NCBI GenBank assembly: GCA_003339415.1
Contig: PDHQ01000132.1
Location: forward strand, 5,122 to 69,121
DNA: 64,000 nucleotides
From: Ophiocordyceps camponoti-saundersi (nom. inval.)
Lineage: Eukaryota > Ascomycota > Sordariomycetes > Hypocreales > Ophiocordycipitaceae
Reading direction: 5' to 3'
Each line of letters begins with the position of its first letter. Position 1 is the first letter of the stretch. Below the pieces are notes generated by a model. The model had not been told where the DNA came from and did no database searches. It saw only the letters and a program-made list of their open reading frames with translations. The translations under genes were made by a program, and so were the position numbers. Positions 22,701-32,630 of the stretch are shown here, piece after piece.

Positions 22701-23051
22701 AATTGACGACCCATTGCCCTGAGCAGGCGGCGGCGCCAATCCGCTTGTATTAGGAGACTGGTTTCCAGTGCCATTACTGATACCGCTATTATCGGCAGGT
22801 CCAGCAGTGATGATGCTGCTATTCATGCTGTTGTCGCCGATGAAACCCGCCTGCGAGTTTCCTCCCCAGTGCTGAAAGCCATAGTGCACAGGATTATTGG
22901 CGCCCGCGTTCTGCGCAGACTGCGGATTCGGACTTTGAATCGCGTTGTAAAGCTGCAGCATTTGATTTTGCATGTAGGGAGACAGCGAAGCGGACCGGCG
23001 CTCCGCATCCTCGGGTGAACCGACGACGTTGTTGTTACCCGGGCTAGCCAT
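19706..23051 (-). CDS. Glutamine-rich protein with DUF3716 zinc-like motif
   Basis: Exons 23051-21122 and 20790-19706 flank a long 331-bp intron and give 1,004 residues. Most of the protein is glutamine-rich with Ala, Ser, Pro and Leu, including repeated units such as QQLLQAAQSPI. Near residues 600-643 there is a cysteine cluster, CGPCTKAFGPWSNC followed by CGACSNCWFNASGSRC, matching the fungal DUF3716 pattern; the intron follows it directly. The C-terminal third has another Q/L/A-rich helix-forming region and ends in Gly-Asn repeats. Such composition is typical of transcriptional regulators and of prion-like proteins, but no DNA-binding activity is shown for DUF3716. The branch site ACTAACC and acceptor near 20791 support the intron. 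Confidence 0.72.
20791..21121 (-). other. Long intron of the glutamine-rich gene
   Basis: The intron is 331 bp, several times the usual length in this window. Its plus strand is rich in GAA/GGA with a GA dinucleotide run at 21077-21101. It contains stops in the host reading frame and has a standard GTAAGT donor. Confidence 0.7.
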
Positions 23052-23962
23052 GGCGATGAGTGATGATTATGATATTGGTCCTGCCAAATGGGAAACTGGT
23101 GATGGAACGATGAAGGGGGTGAAATTGGTCCTGCCAATGGAACTGGTAATGATGATGATGATAGATGATATTGGGCCTGCCCAATGGAACTGGTGATTAC
23201 GAACGATGGGTGAAGAAATTGGTCCTGCCAATGGAAGTGGTGACGAGTGACGATGATGATATTGGACCTGCCAATGAAAGTGGTGATGATGAATGATGGT
23301 GAAGAAACTGGTCCTGCCAATGGAACTGGTGCTGAGGGATGACGATAAAGTTGGTCCAGCCAACGGAAATGATGATGAACGACGATGAAGAAATTGGACC
23401 AGCCAATGAAGGGAACAACAAAAGACGATAATCAAGCTGATATATCGCAAGAAAGGCAAAGGGCAATAAACCAAGATCAAAGACTGACGAAGGCGAGGCA
23501 AAGAAAACAGAACAAGATGAAATACTGACGAACGAACTGGAAGATCAGGAGAGAAGAGACGGAAGAGAATTCGAGAGGAGGGAAGAGAGGAATTTATAGT
23601 CGAGGAGAAGGATCGTTCCCCATAGGAAGCCATTTCAATACCTATTGTCCTGTATTGAGAGAATCAGAGAGCCAGAAGTAGTGGTGACGGCATATGGACA
23701 ATACCCTATGCGAACCTCGACAATAGGAACGACGTCGAGCATACACGTGCATACACGTCAATAGCAGCACATGGTTCAGCAGGTATTGTTCTGCATCGAG
23801 AATAGGTTCATCAGCTAAAGACTACCATTGACCTCTGCCATCAATCTAAGTGCATCACTTTGAATCACTCGCCTGATAATATCTCGGACAATAGAGTGTA
23901 CTGCCTACTGGTGCTGTAAGCCGGGCCAACGGGGGACAATACTATGAAGCTGGCCGTGACCT
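23052..23962. other. Intergenic between cdc123 stop and glutamine-rich gene start
   Basis: 911 bases holding the repeat array at 23074-23407 and a cluster of GGACAATA-like motifs at 23643-23941. Open frames across the array exist only because it lacks stops in some frames; its copy spacing is not a multiple of three. Confidence 0.7.
23074..23407. repeat. Eight-copy palindrome array, ATTGG-N5-CCAAT
   Basis: Copies start at 23074, 23124, 23170, 23218, 23261, 23307, 23350 and 23393, spaced 50, 46, 48, 43, 46, 43 and 43 bases. The core is ATTGG, five bases (usually TCCTG), CCAAT, often followed by GGAACTGGT; between cores are GATGA-rich spacers. Copy 3 is ATTGGG/CCCAAT and copy 7 is GTTGG/CCAAC, both arms changed together. 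Copies 1 and 6 have one imperfect arm. It ends 23 bases before the ATG of the glutamine-rich gene, so it is promoter or 5' leader DNA. Confidence 0.93.
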
Positions 23963-25153
23963 TTACCCGCCTGTGAGGTCCCTCCAGCGCTGGGCAAACT
24001 CCCGCATCCCGGTCTCGCCCAACTGACTTGCGTCGACGACCTCTCTCGGCAGCTTATGTGCTGAGTATTGCGGCGCGCTGAAGTTGAAAGCAGCCGTATC
24101 GTCGTGTTCAACCATTCGTAACTCCGGCTCCGCCTCGACATCAGTGTCCACGTCCCCGCCTTCCTCATCATTTACATCTCCCTCCTCCGTACTGGCGGCC
24201 GATCCATACAAAGGAGCTGGTACCTCAGCAGCCAGCAGTTCATCCCACGAAAACAACAAGCTATCCGTACGAGGCGCCCAAGGATTGATATCAATCAAAC
24301 GCACTTTTCCCAGACCGTCGGGCGCAAGGGAATCCTCAGGCACGTATACATCAAAGACGAAGTCTGCGTCGGCAAAAGTCCTTCGCAGCGTACGGCGAAA
24401 GAAGAAGAGAATCTTATCTCGAAGTTTCGTTCGCAGCGCAGGCAGAAAGGCGTAGTATTTCAGGTCACGCTGCGTGATTCCTATGAGGCTGCGGTGCTTG
24501 ACGAAGCAGCGAAACTCGAGCGCCGGATGAGGGTTGAAAAAGGGCCGCAAGACCAACACAGGCGTCATGGGCCGAGATGGCGCTGCCGCCGTGCAGCCGT
24601 CGAATGCATGCGACAGATCGTGTGATACAAAGATGGAAGACTTGAGCAGGAGATAAATGTCGTTGGGAGACGTGCACTTGAGCGTGTTTGGGTGCCGCGA
24701 GATCCATGTAGCATCTTTGGGCGACGACCAGTTGAGCTTTGGGGCCACAGCGCCGCCGAGCTCCGCGATCGTGTCTGCTATGAGCTTGTGCGTCTCTGGG
24801 AAACGCTTGTCGGGTGGCACAGGTGGCGTCTCTGGCTCGGAGTCAGAGTCAGAGTCAGAGTCGGACTCTATTTTTCTGACTGTAGTTGACTGCGGATGCC
24901 ACTCCTCTGCCTCCTCATTACCACTCTCCCTCCTCCTTCTCTCGAAATCTGTCTCTTCATCGGCGAGCATAATGCCATCCTCCATCAGATACGACATGAC
25001 ACTCGGAGGCAGAGGTATGATGCTGGACTTGAGACATGACGTTCGATAAGTCGGGTACCAGGCGTCGTACGAGCAGTTGAGGATATGATCTTTCGTCACC
25101 GGCGGGAAAACAGGACCAGAATCCGAAGTGTCGCCCGAGGGTAGATGAGGCAT
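23963..25153 (-). CDS. cdc123: Cdc123, eIF2 assembly chaperone
   Basis: A single exon codes 396 residues. The N-terminus MPHLPSGDTSD leads into CSYDAWYPTYR, followed by the loop LPPSVMSYLMEDGIML. Later motifs are the ATP-grasp core of the D123 family: KLNWSSPKDATWI, LVLRPFF, EFRCFVK and RLIDINPWAPRTDSLLFSWDEL. Cdc123 binds eIF2 gamma in the cytosol and promotes assembly of the eIF2 trimer, so it is needed for translation initiation. A Ser-Asp repeat near residues 95-103, coded by a short GAGTCA repeat, is a variable insertion. The gene is divergent from cwc21 with 402 bases between starts. Confidence 0.93.
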   Translation of the reverse strand: MPHLPSGDTSDSGPVFPPVTKDHILNCSYDAWYPTYRTSCLKSSIIPLPPSVMSYLMEDGIMLADEETDFERRRRESGNEEAEEWHPQSTTVRKIESDSDSDSDSEPETPPVPPDKRFPETHKLIADTIAELGGAVAPKLNWSSPKDATWISRHPNTLKCTSPNDIYLLLKSSIFVSHDLSHAFDGCTAAAPSRPMTPVLVLRPFFNPHPALEFRCFVKHRSLIGITQRDLKYYAFLPALRTKLRDKILFFFRRTLRRTFADADFVFDVYVPEDSLAPDGLGKVRLIDINPWAPRTDSLLFSWDELLAAEVPAPLYGSAASTEEGDVNDEEGGDVDTDVEAEPELRMVEHDDTAAFNFSAPQYSAHKLPREVVDASQLGETGMREFAQRWRDLTGG

Positions 25154-25555
25154 TGTTGAGTACCTAGGTATTATCCTTGCTTAGTAGGTAGTTGAAGAGT
25201 GATGATGGTGATGGATTTGATTTGAGTTGGTGGGGAAAGATTGGTCGGATGGAGGGGGGGGAAGTCAAGACAGGCTTATCGGAGTGGCTTATCGGTGTAA
25301 TTGCCGATCACTCGGTCAATCTCTCCAGCTGCCCCACACAGAGCGTCATTCTGCCAGTCTACACCGCCTGCTCGCAACGGAAATGCTGGAACCACTTTCC
25401 AACGTCATCTTCTCCGGTCAAGGTCAAGCAGCAGAGAAGTGTAAAGCGTTTATCCCTTCAAAAACGTTCCATTATAAAGGTCGACTTTCACCGTCAGAAC
25501 TTCGCGACCTCGAGAAAGCCCCCGTCTCCTCTAAAGGCAGCTCCGGGCCGCCCTC
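25154..25555. promoter_or_regulatory. Divergent promoter between cdc123 and cwc21
   Basis: 402 bases between two start codons on opposite strands. I see no clear known element apart from a TATAAAGG stretch at about 25472-25482, upstream of cwc21. Confidence 0.5.
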
Positions 25556-26118
25556 ATGTCGGACAACGTCGGTCTCTCGACGCCGCGTGGCAGCGGAACG
25601 TCGGGCTACGTCCAGCGCAACCTGGCGCACGTCAAGGCGCGCGACTACGGGGCGCCTTATCCGAAAGATCTGGACAGCCTGAGGTACAAGCAACGGCAAC
25701 CAGACAAGGGAATACTCGAGCACGACCGCAAGCGCCAGATCGAGGTCAAGGTATTTGAGCTGCGCGATCAGCTCGAAGAGGAAGAGTATGACAACTTACC
25801 CTCTCGCCTCCGCTTTCGTTAGTTTTCTTTATTGATCTTTCTTGTGGCATTAGAGTCGCCGAGGAGGAAATCGAACGTCGTTGCGATGAGCTACGCAAGA
25901 AGCTCAGCGCCGAGTCGGAAGGCGCCCCAAAAAGCGGCTCGCGAAGGGCCTTTAAAGAGCATCAGGTTCACGAGATGGCAGATGCCAAGATCAAGGAGAG
26001 CGAACGGCTAAGACGGGCGCTGAAGATCAGTGCCGATTACCAGGAGGGCAGCCACTGGGATAGGCAAGCCGATCGGATGCGGGAAGCGGTGAGAGACGAA
26101 GGAGGCGACAAGCGTTAG
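25556..26118 (+). CDS. cwc21: Cwc21, pre-mRNA splicing factor
   Basis: Exons 25556-25785 and 25854-26118 give 164 residues. The start [20 protein letters not shown] is the conserved N-terminus of Cwc21/SRRM2, which in spliceosome structures lies near the catalytic centre and contacts Prp8 and Snu114. The cwf21 region (about 60-100) reads [27 protein letters not shown] once the 68-bp intron is removed. The C-terminal part is charged and Arg/Lys/Glu-rich. Protein acts in the nucleus. Donor GTATGA and acceptor ATTAG are weak but are the pair that restores phase. Confidence 0.92.
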
Positions 26119-26724
26119 ACGCCGGCTGGCAGAGCCGTTCGTTCTTTTACCTCTCGCGCGGGCCGTGTTACAAGCTGGAAGAGGAGTTTGCTTCAGACCC
26201 GTCATTTCGAAGACGGTGAGTGAGACGGGTGAAGGAGCAGCTCCAGTGGCCGTCAAATGGCCGACAAGCATCCCTCTATCGTCTTTGCATAAACACATGA
26301 CTACGAATTGTAAGCCTTACCTGCTTACCTATGTACATCCCTACCAATGTATTAGTCTACTGCATACCTGTGGAGTTCTTTGCGGTAGAATCCTAACCCG
26401 GGAACAATGTCAGCAGTGCGTTGTGTATGAATCCTACTCACGTGCTCATTAACGTGGCTACGCGAAGCTGGTTGGGCTCCCAATCAACCGGGATTCCTGT
26501 CAGCTCTCCATGGCCTATGGTATGGACTGGGGTGTTCACGGGTACGGTCGTATAACACAGTACACAGTCTCAATACTACCTACCTGTAGTAATATGTTGT
26601 AGGCAACAGGGTTAGTAGATAGGTAACCAAAACCCCGCAAGCATTTGCCGCCCAAAGCACATCGTCAACTCCCATTCATTGAGTTCACCAACGCTCGTTC
26701 ATTGAGTACACTGAATTTGTCGAC
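26119..26724. other. Intergenic, no gene seen
   Basis: 606 bases between cwc21 and the NLR-like gene. Contains short CTACC repeats near 26577-26585 and the presumed NLR promoter. Confidence 0.6.
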
Positions 26725-29700
26725 ATGAGTTTCGGATTCGGCGTCGGAGACTTTCTCGCTGTGCTGCAGATCGCCGGCAAGTTGCGCAAGGAGTTTGCCG
26801 GTGCCCCTGGCCAATTCAAGGCCGTGTCCGACGAGTAAGCCTTGTCTATCTGGGAGGGCACCGAAGATGACTGACTGCTGTGTTTTGCAGGGTCAGAAGC
26901 CTATCCATCGTTCTACAAGACGTCGAAGTCTTATGCGATCAGGAGATCAGCGCCCAGCAGCAGGCGGAAATAAAGACCATTTTAAATGGTTGTCAAAATG
27001 TTCTCTCCGAGCTAGAAAAGACTCTGGCCAAGTATTGCGAGCTAGGATGCACTACCGGCGGCTTCGGCTCTAGGGTCAAAAGAGTGTGGAAGAGACTTAA
27101 ATGGGAACCTGAGGATATTGGCGAGCTTCGAAATAGAGTCACGTCGAACATCACGCTGCTCAACTCCTTTATCGGGCGACTCTCCAGGTATAGAAAGCCC
27201 AAATCGTGTTTAATGATTTACCGTCTTTACATGCTAAACGTGCTCTTCTTTCAGTGGGGTGGTCTTGGAAACAAGACGTGGTGTAGATGAGCTTCGTCGG
27301 CGACAAGCTGACCAGGATCACCATGACATGCTCAACTGGCTTGCGCCCTTCGACTACACGTCCCAGCAGCAGGATTTTATCAACCGACGACAAGAAGGAA
27401 CCGGACAGTGGTTGTTGGACTCGCCACAATATAAGCTATGGCGAAAGAAGAAGGGGCAGATATTGCTCTGCCTCGGCATGCCGGGAGCCGGAAAGACCAT
27501 TCTAACATCGATAGTCGTCAAGGAGCTCGCAGAGGAATTCAGCAACGATGCCAGTGTTGGCATTGCATATATTTACTGCAACTATCGGAGGCATAATGAC
27601 GAGAAGGCAGACTCCCTACTGGCTAACCTTTTGAAGCAACTTGCCGCCAACTTGGAAAGCAGCTCGACTGTCGTGGAGGAACTGAATAAGAAATACCGTA
27701 AGAAGACGCGACTTTCTACAGGCGAAGTATCAAAGGCTCTGCGATCCGTCGTATCCACACTAGAGAGAGCCTTCATCCTGGTTGACGCATTAGATGAATG
27801 CTCAAGGCTCAACAGCTCCCAGACAAGGCTGATATCCGAGCTTCTCAACCTGCAGGCTAACTGCGATGGCAAAGTCAACATACTGGCGACTTCGAGAGTG
27901 ATTCCGGAGATTCTAAAGCAATTTGGAGAGAAAGCTTCTCGGCTACATGTTCGTGCCACAGACGGTGACTTGCAAAATTATCTATCCGGCCACCTTTCAC
28001 GACTCCCGAGATTTGTGAGAAACAACCCGAAGATGCAGCAAGAAGTTGTATCGGAAATCATAACGATAGCAAGGGGAAGGTATTATGACAATGCTCTCTC
28101 TTGTTCCGCACGAATACATACACCTAACTCGCGTTACCAGGTTCTTGCTTGCACAGCTCTACCTAGACTCTCTCCAGGGAAAGAAATCGCCCAGAGCTCT
28201 CCGAAACGCTCTCGGTAAATTCGCTTCTGGATGCAGCGAGCTGGACCTTGTATATTGCGACGCTATGGAAAGAATAGAAGAGCAGCAAGTAGACGAGATG
28301 GAGCTCGCTAAGCAGGCCTTGGCCTGGATTGTCCACGCCAGAGCACCGATTACTACGAGAGAACTACTGCATGCGCTTGCGGTAGAAGCAGGTGAGTATA
28401 GTCTCGATGAGGAGAATATTCCGGATATCGAAGACATCATGTCAGTATGCACTGGCTTGGTCACCGTCGACGAGGCGAGCGATATCATCCGGTTAGTCCA
28501 CTACTCAGCACAGGAATACTTGGAACGAGAGCGAAAGCGTTGGTTCCCAGACGCAGAAACGATCATCACTGAAACCTGCGTTCAATACCTCTCGTTCGAT
28601 GTCTTCGATAACGGATACTGCCCTGGAAAGGGAGAGTTCGCTACCCGGTTGGATTCAAACCCGCTCTACGAATATGCCGTATGCAACTGGGGAAGCCATG
28701 CTCGCGACTCCGGCCATGTGAGCCAAACCATCATCGACTTCCTCGACAGGAAGCCTCAAGTCGAGGCGGCGAGTCAGTTGCTTTACCTGAAAAACACCAG
28801 CCCTTTTTGGCCCGAGACGAGGAAGTGTATCAACTTCCCGAGACTGAACGGACTACACTGGGCGGCATACTTTGGATTCGACATGTTGGTGGAACGACTT
28901 CTCCAAGATTCAGGTGATATAAACGCACCGAATAACTGGGATCGAACGCCATTGAGATACGCAGTCGAGAACGGTAACGAAGACACGGTCAATCTACTTC
29001 TACTCAAAGGAGTAGACTTCGAAGCCAAGGATAAATGGGGCGAAAGGATGCTGATATATGCCATACAAACCGGCAATGAACCCATCGTTCGTCTCTTCCT
29101 CGATGCCGGCGCCGACTTCGAGTCCGAGGCCACGAGCGGTAAAACACCACTTTGCTTAGGAGCAGGTGACGGCAACGAAGCCATCGTCCGTCTCCTCGTC
29201 GACAGAGGAGCCGATATCAAGAAGCCAGATAGTAAATGCCGTCGGACACCGCTAAGCTGGGCAGCAGGTTGTGGCCACGAATCCATCGTCAGCCTCCTTC
29301 TCGAAAAAGGCGCCGACATCGAGATTAAGGATCCGACAAACGGTCTAACACCACTAGGATGGGCAGCACGAAGCGACAAAGAAGCCATGGTCCGCCTCCT
29401 CCTCGACAGAGGCGCTGACATCGAGTGCACGGATAACTACGACCGAACGCCACTATCCTTGGCTGCGTTCGAAGGCTACGACGCCATCGTCCGTCTACTC
29501 CTCGAGAGAGGTGCCGACGCCGAGGCACGAGACAAACACGGCGGATCGCCGTTACGGTGGGCGGCTATGTGCGGCTACAGACCTGTTGTCGGCCTGCTTC
29601 TCGACGGGGGCGCCGATCCGGAGCGTGCGGATGAGGAGTGTGGTAGGACGGCACTGAGCTGGGCGGTTTTTCAAGGCAATGAAGCTGTTGTTCGTATACT

Positions 29701-29839
29701 TCTTGAGAGAGGTGCCGTCTTGGAGACGCGGGATAAGGATGGCCGGTCGCCGCTTGACTTGGCAGATGCAGGGGGCCAAAGTGATATCATCAGTCTGCTT
29801 GTCGAGAAGGGCGCCGAGTTTGCATCCGAGGCTGGGTAA
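26725..29839 (+). CDS. NLR-like STAND protein: N-terminal helical domain, NACHT, ten ankyrin repeats
   Basis: Exons 26725-26834, 26891-27187, 27255-28079 and 28141-29839 give 976 residues. Residues 1-130 resemble the fungal STAND N-terminal helical domain (MSFGFGVGDFLAVLQIAGKL). The NACHT domain has P-loop GMPGAGKT at 210-217 and Walker B ILVDALDE near 311-318. A winged-helix-like region (ITTRELLHALAV, LVHYSAQEYL) follows. From about 645 there are ten ankyrin repeats, e.g. TPLSWAAGCGH and TPLSLAAFEGY. Such proteins sense ligands through the repeats and in some fungi trigger heterokaryon incompatibility or defence; the trigger here is unknown. All three introns have good phase, and no frame break is visible, so the gene looks functional. 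Confidence 0.9.
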
Positions 29840-31394
29840 AAGAAGGGGCTCGGTAAAGCCATCTGGGTGATTTGACTTGCTAGCCGGTATATCGAAGGGT
29901 ATTTCTGACAGGTGATAGAACTGGGGAGACGGCAGCGAAGACAGGTAGTGGTTACATACATATGTAAGAATACTCTTCTGGATTAACCCTGGAAGCATCA
30001 TAAACTCCCTGGCTACAAAAGTCACAAGAAAAAGAAGATGAAGAAGGCGATATATTAGCATAGAAGAGGGTCACTTCTTCACATCTCAACATCAACATCT
30101 TCTCATCCCTATCTGCCCTCTCCCATCCTCCCCTCCCTCCTCGAAACTCATGACAATCTGCAGAACCAGCTTCTTCGCATAACAAACACGAAGAAAGAGA
30201 AACAAAACTACAAAGAACTGGTCTTTATCACCGGTTGCTGTAAAACCCCCCCTACATCCCCCCCTCTGTTCCGAATTCTCACTTCAAACTCCTGGCCCCC
30301 AACGATGACCACCGGCCCCCTACCAGTGAGAGCAGTGTCTTATACATATCATACATGGTACAGTGAACCTCATCCTGCACAATCCTCACCTTGTATGTTG
30401 GGGAGTACGGATACAGCAGGCTACAACAAGTGATACGCAATCTTGCCCCCTCTCTTACCCGCCTCTGGCCCCCAACGGTGACCTGTCCATGATGATGAAC
30501 GTCATGGTTTACATCTCCAGAACTACAAGGTCGAAGCCGATTCAACTCTCGCCAGAATTCGCAGTTGCATTAAAGACTATTCCCCATCTCCTGATGTGAC
30601 AGCCCAGCCAGAACGTACATACCTACATACAGCAGCGCCATCGATGCTCCCCAACCCTTCAACAGAAACGGGATGCGCCGTCACCAAAAAGCCGTCACTG
30701 CCTGCCTGCCTGCCTACATAGCTTCTCGCTGTTCGACTGGTCTTCCCCATCTCCCCGACAATGCACGGCCATACACGCGTACATACATACTCCAGGCTCC
30801 GCCGTCGCCGCCCGCTGTACGACAAGAAAACACATCCATCGGCACCGAAACATGTTCAGCAAAAACTCCAAAAGGGCAAAATCCGCGCGTACAACGCAGT
30901 CGAAAGAAATGACACAACTGTGAGGAGAGGGGAGGGGGCGTGGAGGGAGAATTTTTTTCTTCTTTTCGTAATTAACACACTTCAGAGACCATGTCGTCTG
31001 TCGGATGCACATGCTTCCTCTTCGCGGCCTCCTGGCGTAGTGCTCTCTGTGACGAGCAGCTGTCGCGCTTCGCCGACTCCGTGTAGGTCGTCTTGCGTCA
31101 CAGCAGATCCCTCGCCAAATTCCCCGGCTTCAGTAAGCCGTCTTCACCCACGGCTCAGCGGCCCCGTCCCGTCGAGAACAGACCGAGGAGGCGATTTGGT
31201 GAGCCGCGAGCGCACCGAGGCAGCCTGGCCGGCTCCTCACTGAGATGATGGGTGTACAGTGAAAAACAGATCATGAGCCATGTGTCTGTAGCTCTTGCGG
31301 GTGGTCGTCATCGAAAACGGAGGGTATTGGTGGGTGGGTGACTGGGAAAGAAAGAAAAAAGAAGAACAAAAGGGAGAGCAAGTCCAAGTCCGAC
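29840..31394. other. Intergenic between two convergent genes, no gene seen
   Basis: 1.6 kb between the NLR stop and the G-alpha stop. It holds a 19-base direct repeat with one mismatch (30292-30310 and 30465-30483) and pyrimidine-rich stretches. Open frames here show no family-like sequence. Confidence 0.6.
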
Positions 31395-32630
31395 TTAGAT
31401 GAGACCGCACAATCTCAGGTTCTCTTGGATGATGATGTCTAAGGGTCTTTTAGCCCAATTCCCGCACCTGGCTCCCTTGAGGAGGAAAAAGACTCACCAT
31501 TGACTGCGGCCATGACAAACCGGATCTGGGTCGTGTCGGTGGCACATGTGAAGTGCGTGTAAATCTGTTTGGTCTCGTGTTGGTTGAGACTGACAAACCG
31601 GTTGAGAATGTAGTCGCAAGCCGCGGCGTAGTCGTCGCCTCCTTCGTAATCCGGGAAGTAGTTCTTCATCGGGCTGACGGGGAGCTTCTCCTTGAAGCGG
31701 TCGATCTTGTTGAGGAAGAGGATTATGGACGTCTTGATGAACCAGCGGGAGTTGCAGATGGAGTCGAACAAGGTCAGCGCCTCCTGCATCCGGTTGACCG
31801 TCTCGTCCTCGAACAGCAGCTGATCGTACTCGGAGATGGCCACGAGGAAGAGGATGGTGGTGACGTTCTCGAAGCAGTGGATCCACTTCTTGCGCTCCGA
31901 TCTCTGGCCTCCAACGTCGAACATGCGATAGGTCAGATCGCCGATGATGAATGTCGTTTCCGTGATACCCGTCGTCTTAACGCGCGATCGAAGAACGTCC
32001 TGGTCATTCGGCATGTAATCGGGAGTGGCGATACGAGTGATGTTATCAAAATAGCTGCATCACCCGTCAGCTGAGCCCGGATGAAACGGAAGCGCCCTGC
32101 TACTCACTATCGCGCCGAGTCATTCAACTGGTACTCGCGAGACCGTTTGAAGCACTCCTGAACGCCGCGGTCTTTCCAGAGGGCATCGATGGCACCGCCG
32201 ACTTCCGGAGGCAGCACATCACCCTCGATTTGTGTGGGCTGCATGAAGATGGTCTGAACGTGGTACTCCATGCGTTGATCCTCCAACGGAAGTTCGAGCG
32301 ACTCCATAGCCTCGAGGATGACGCGCATCGATTGGACCGTGTTGCTGAAGATGATTTCCTTGAAAGATTCCCGCTCGTCGCGAGAGTAGCCGCCTTCGTG
32401 AATGAGCTTCATCTGCTTGAGAATGGTAGACTTGCCCGATTCACCGGCACCTTGACGACAGAGTCAGCCGGGTTCATAGCGGAAAGGCGGGAAAAAAAAA
32501 AGAAAGACATACCCAGAAGGAGCATCTTGATCTCGTTGCGCTGCATCATCTTGTCGCGCTTCAGTTGATTCTCGATCTCCTCGTTACGGGCCTTGCCCTC
32601 CTTCTCCTCCGTGCTCATGCCGCAACCCAT
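31395..32630 (-). CDS. gna1: Group I heterotrimeric G-protein alpha subunit
   Basis: Exons read leftwards: 32630-32513, 32450-32108, 32054-31498 and 31438-31395, giving 353 residues, the exact length of Neurospora GNA-1. The N-terminus [20 protein letters not shown] has the myristoylation glycine and a nearby palmitoylation cysteine. Nucleotide-binding motifs are [24 protein letters not shown] and TCATDT. The C-terminus CGLI is the pertussis-toxin site of Gi-type subunits. The protein couples seven-helix receptors to adenylyl cyclase and MAP kinase pathways at the plasma membrane and affects growth, mating and pathogenicity in related fungi. The last coding exon is 44 bp only, so the C-terminus is missed without splicing. 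Sequence looks intact. Confidence 0.96.

Noticed and set aside
23074..23407. CRISPR-like array of repeats and spacers
   Set aside because: The genome is fungal, the spacers are similar GATGA-rich sequences and the repeat is short and variable.
23067..23633. A 188-codon minus-strand frame across the palindrome array
   Set aside because: The repeat spacing is not a multiple of three, and the frame stops just before the real start; it is better read as leader or promoter DNA.
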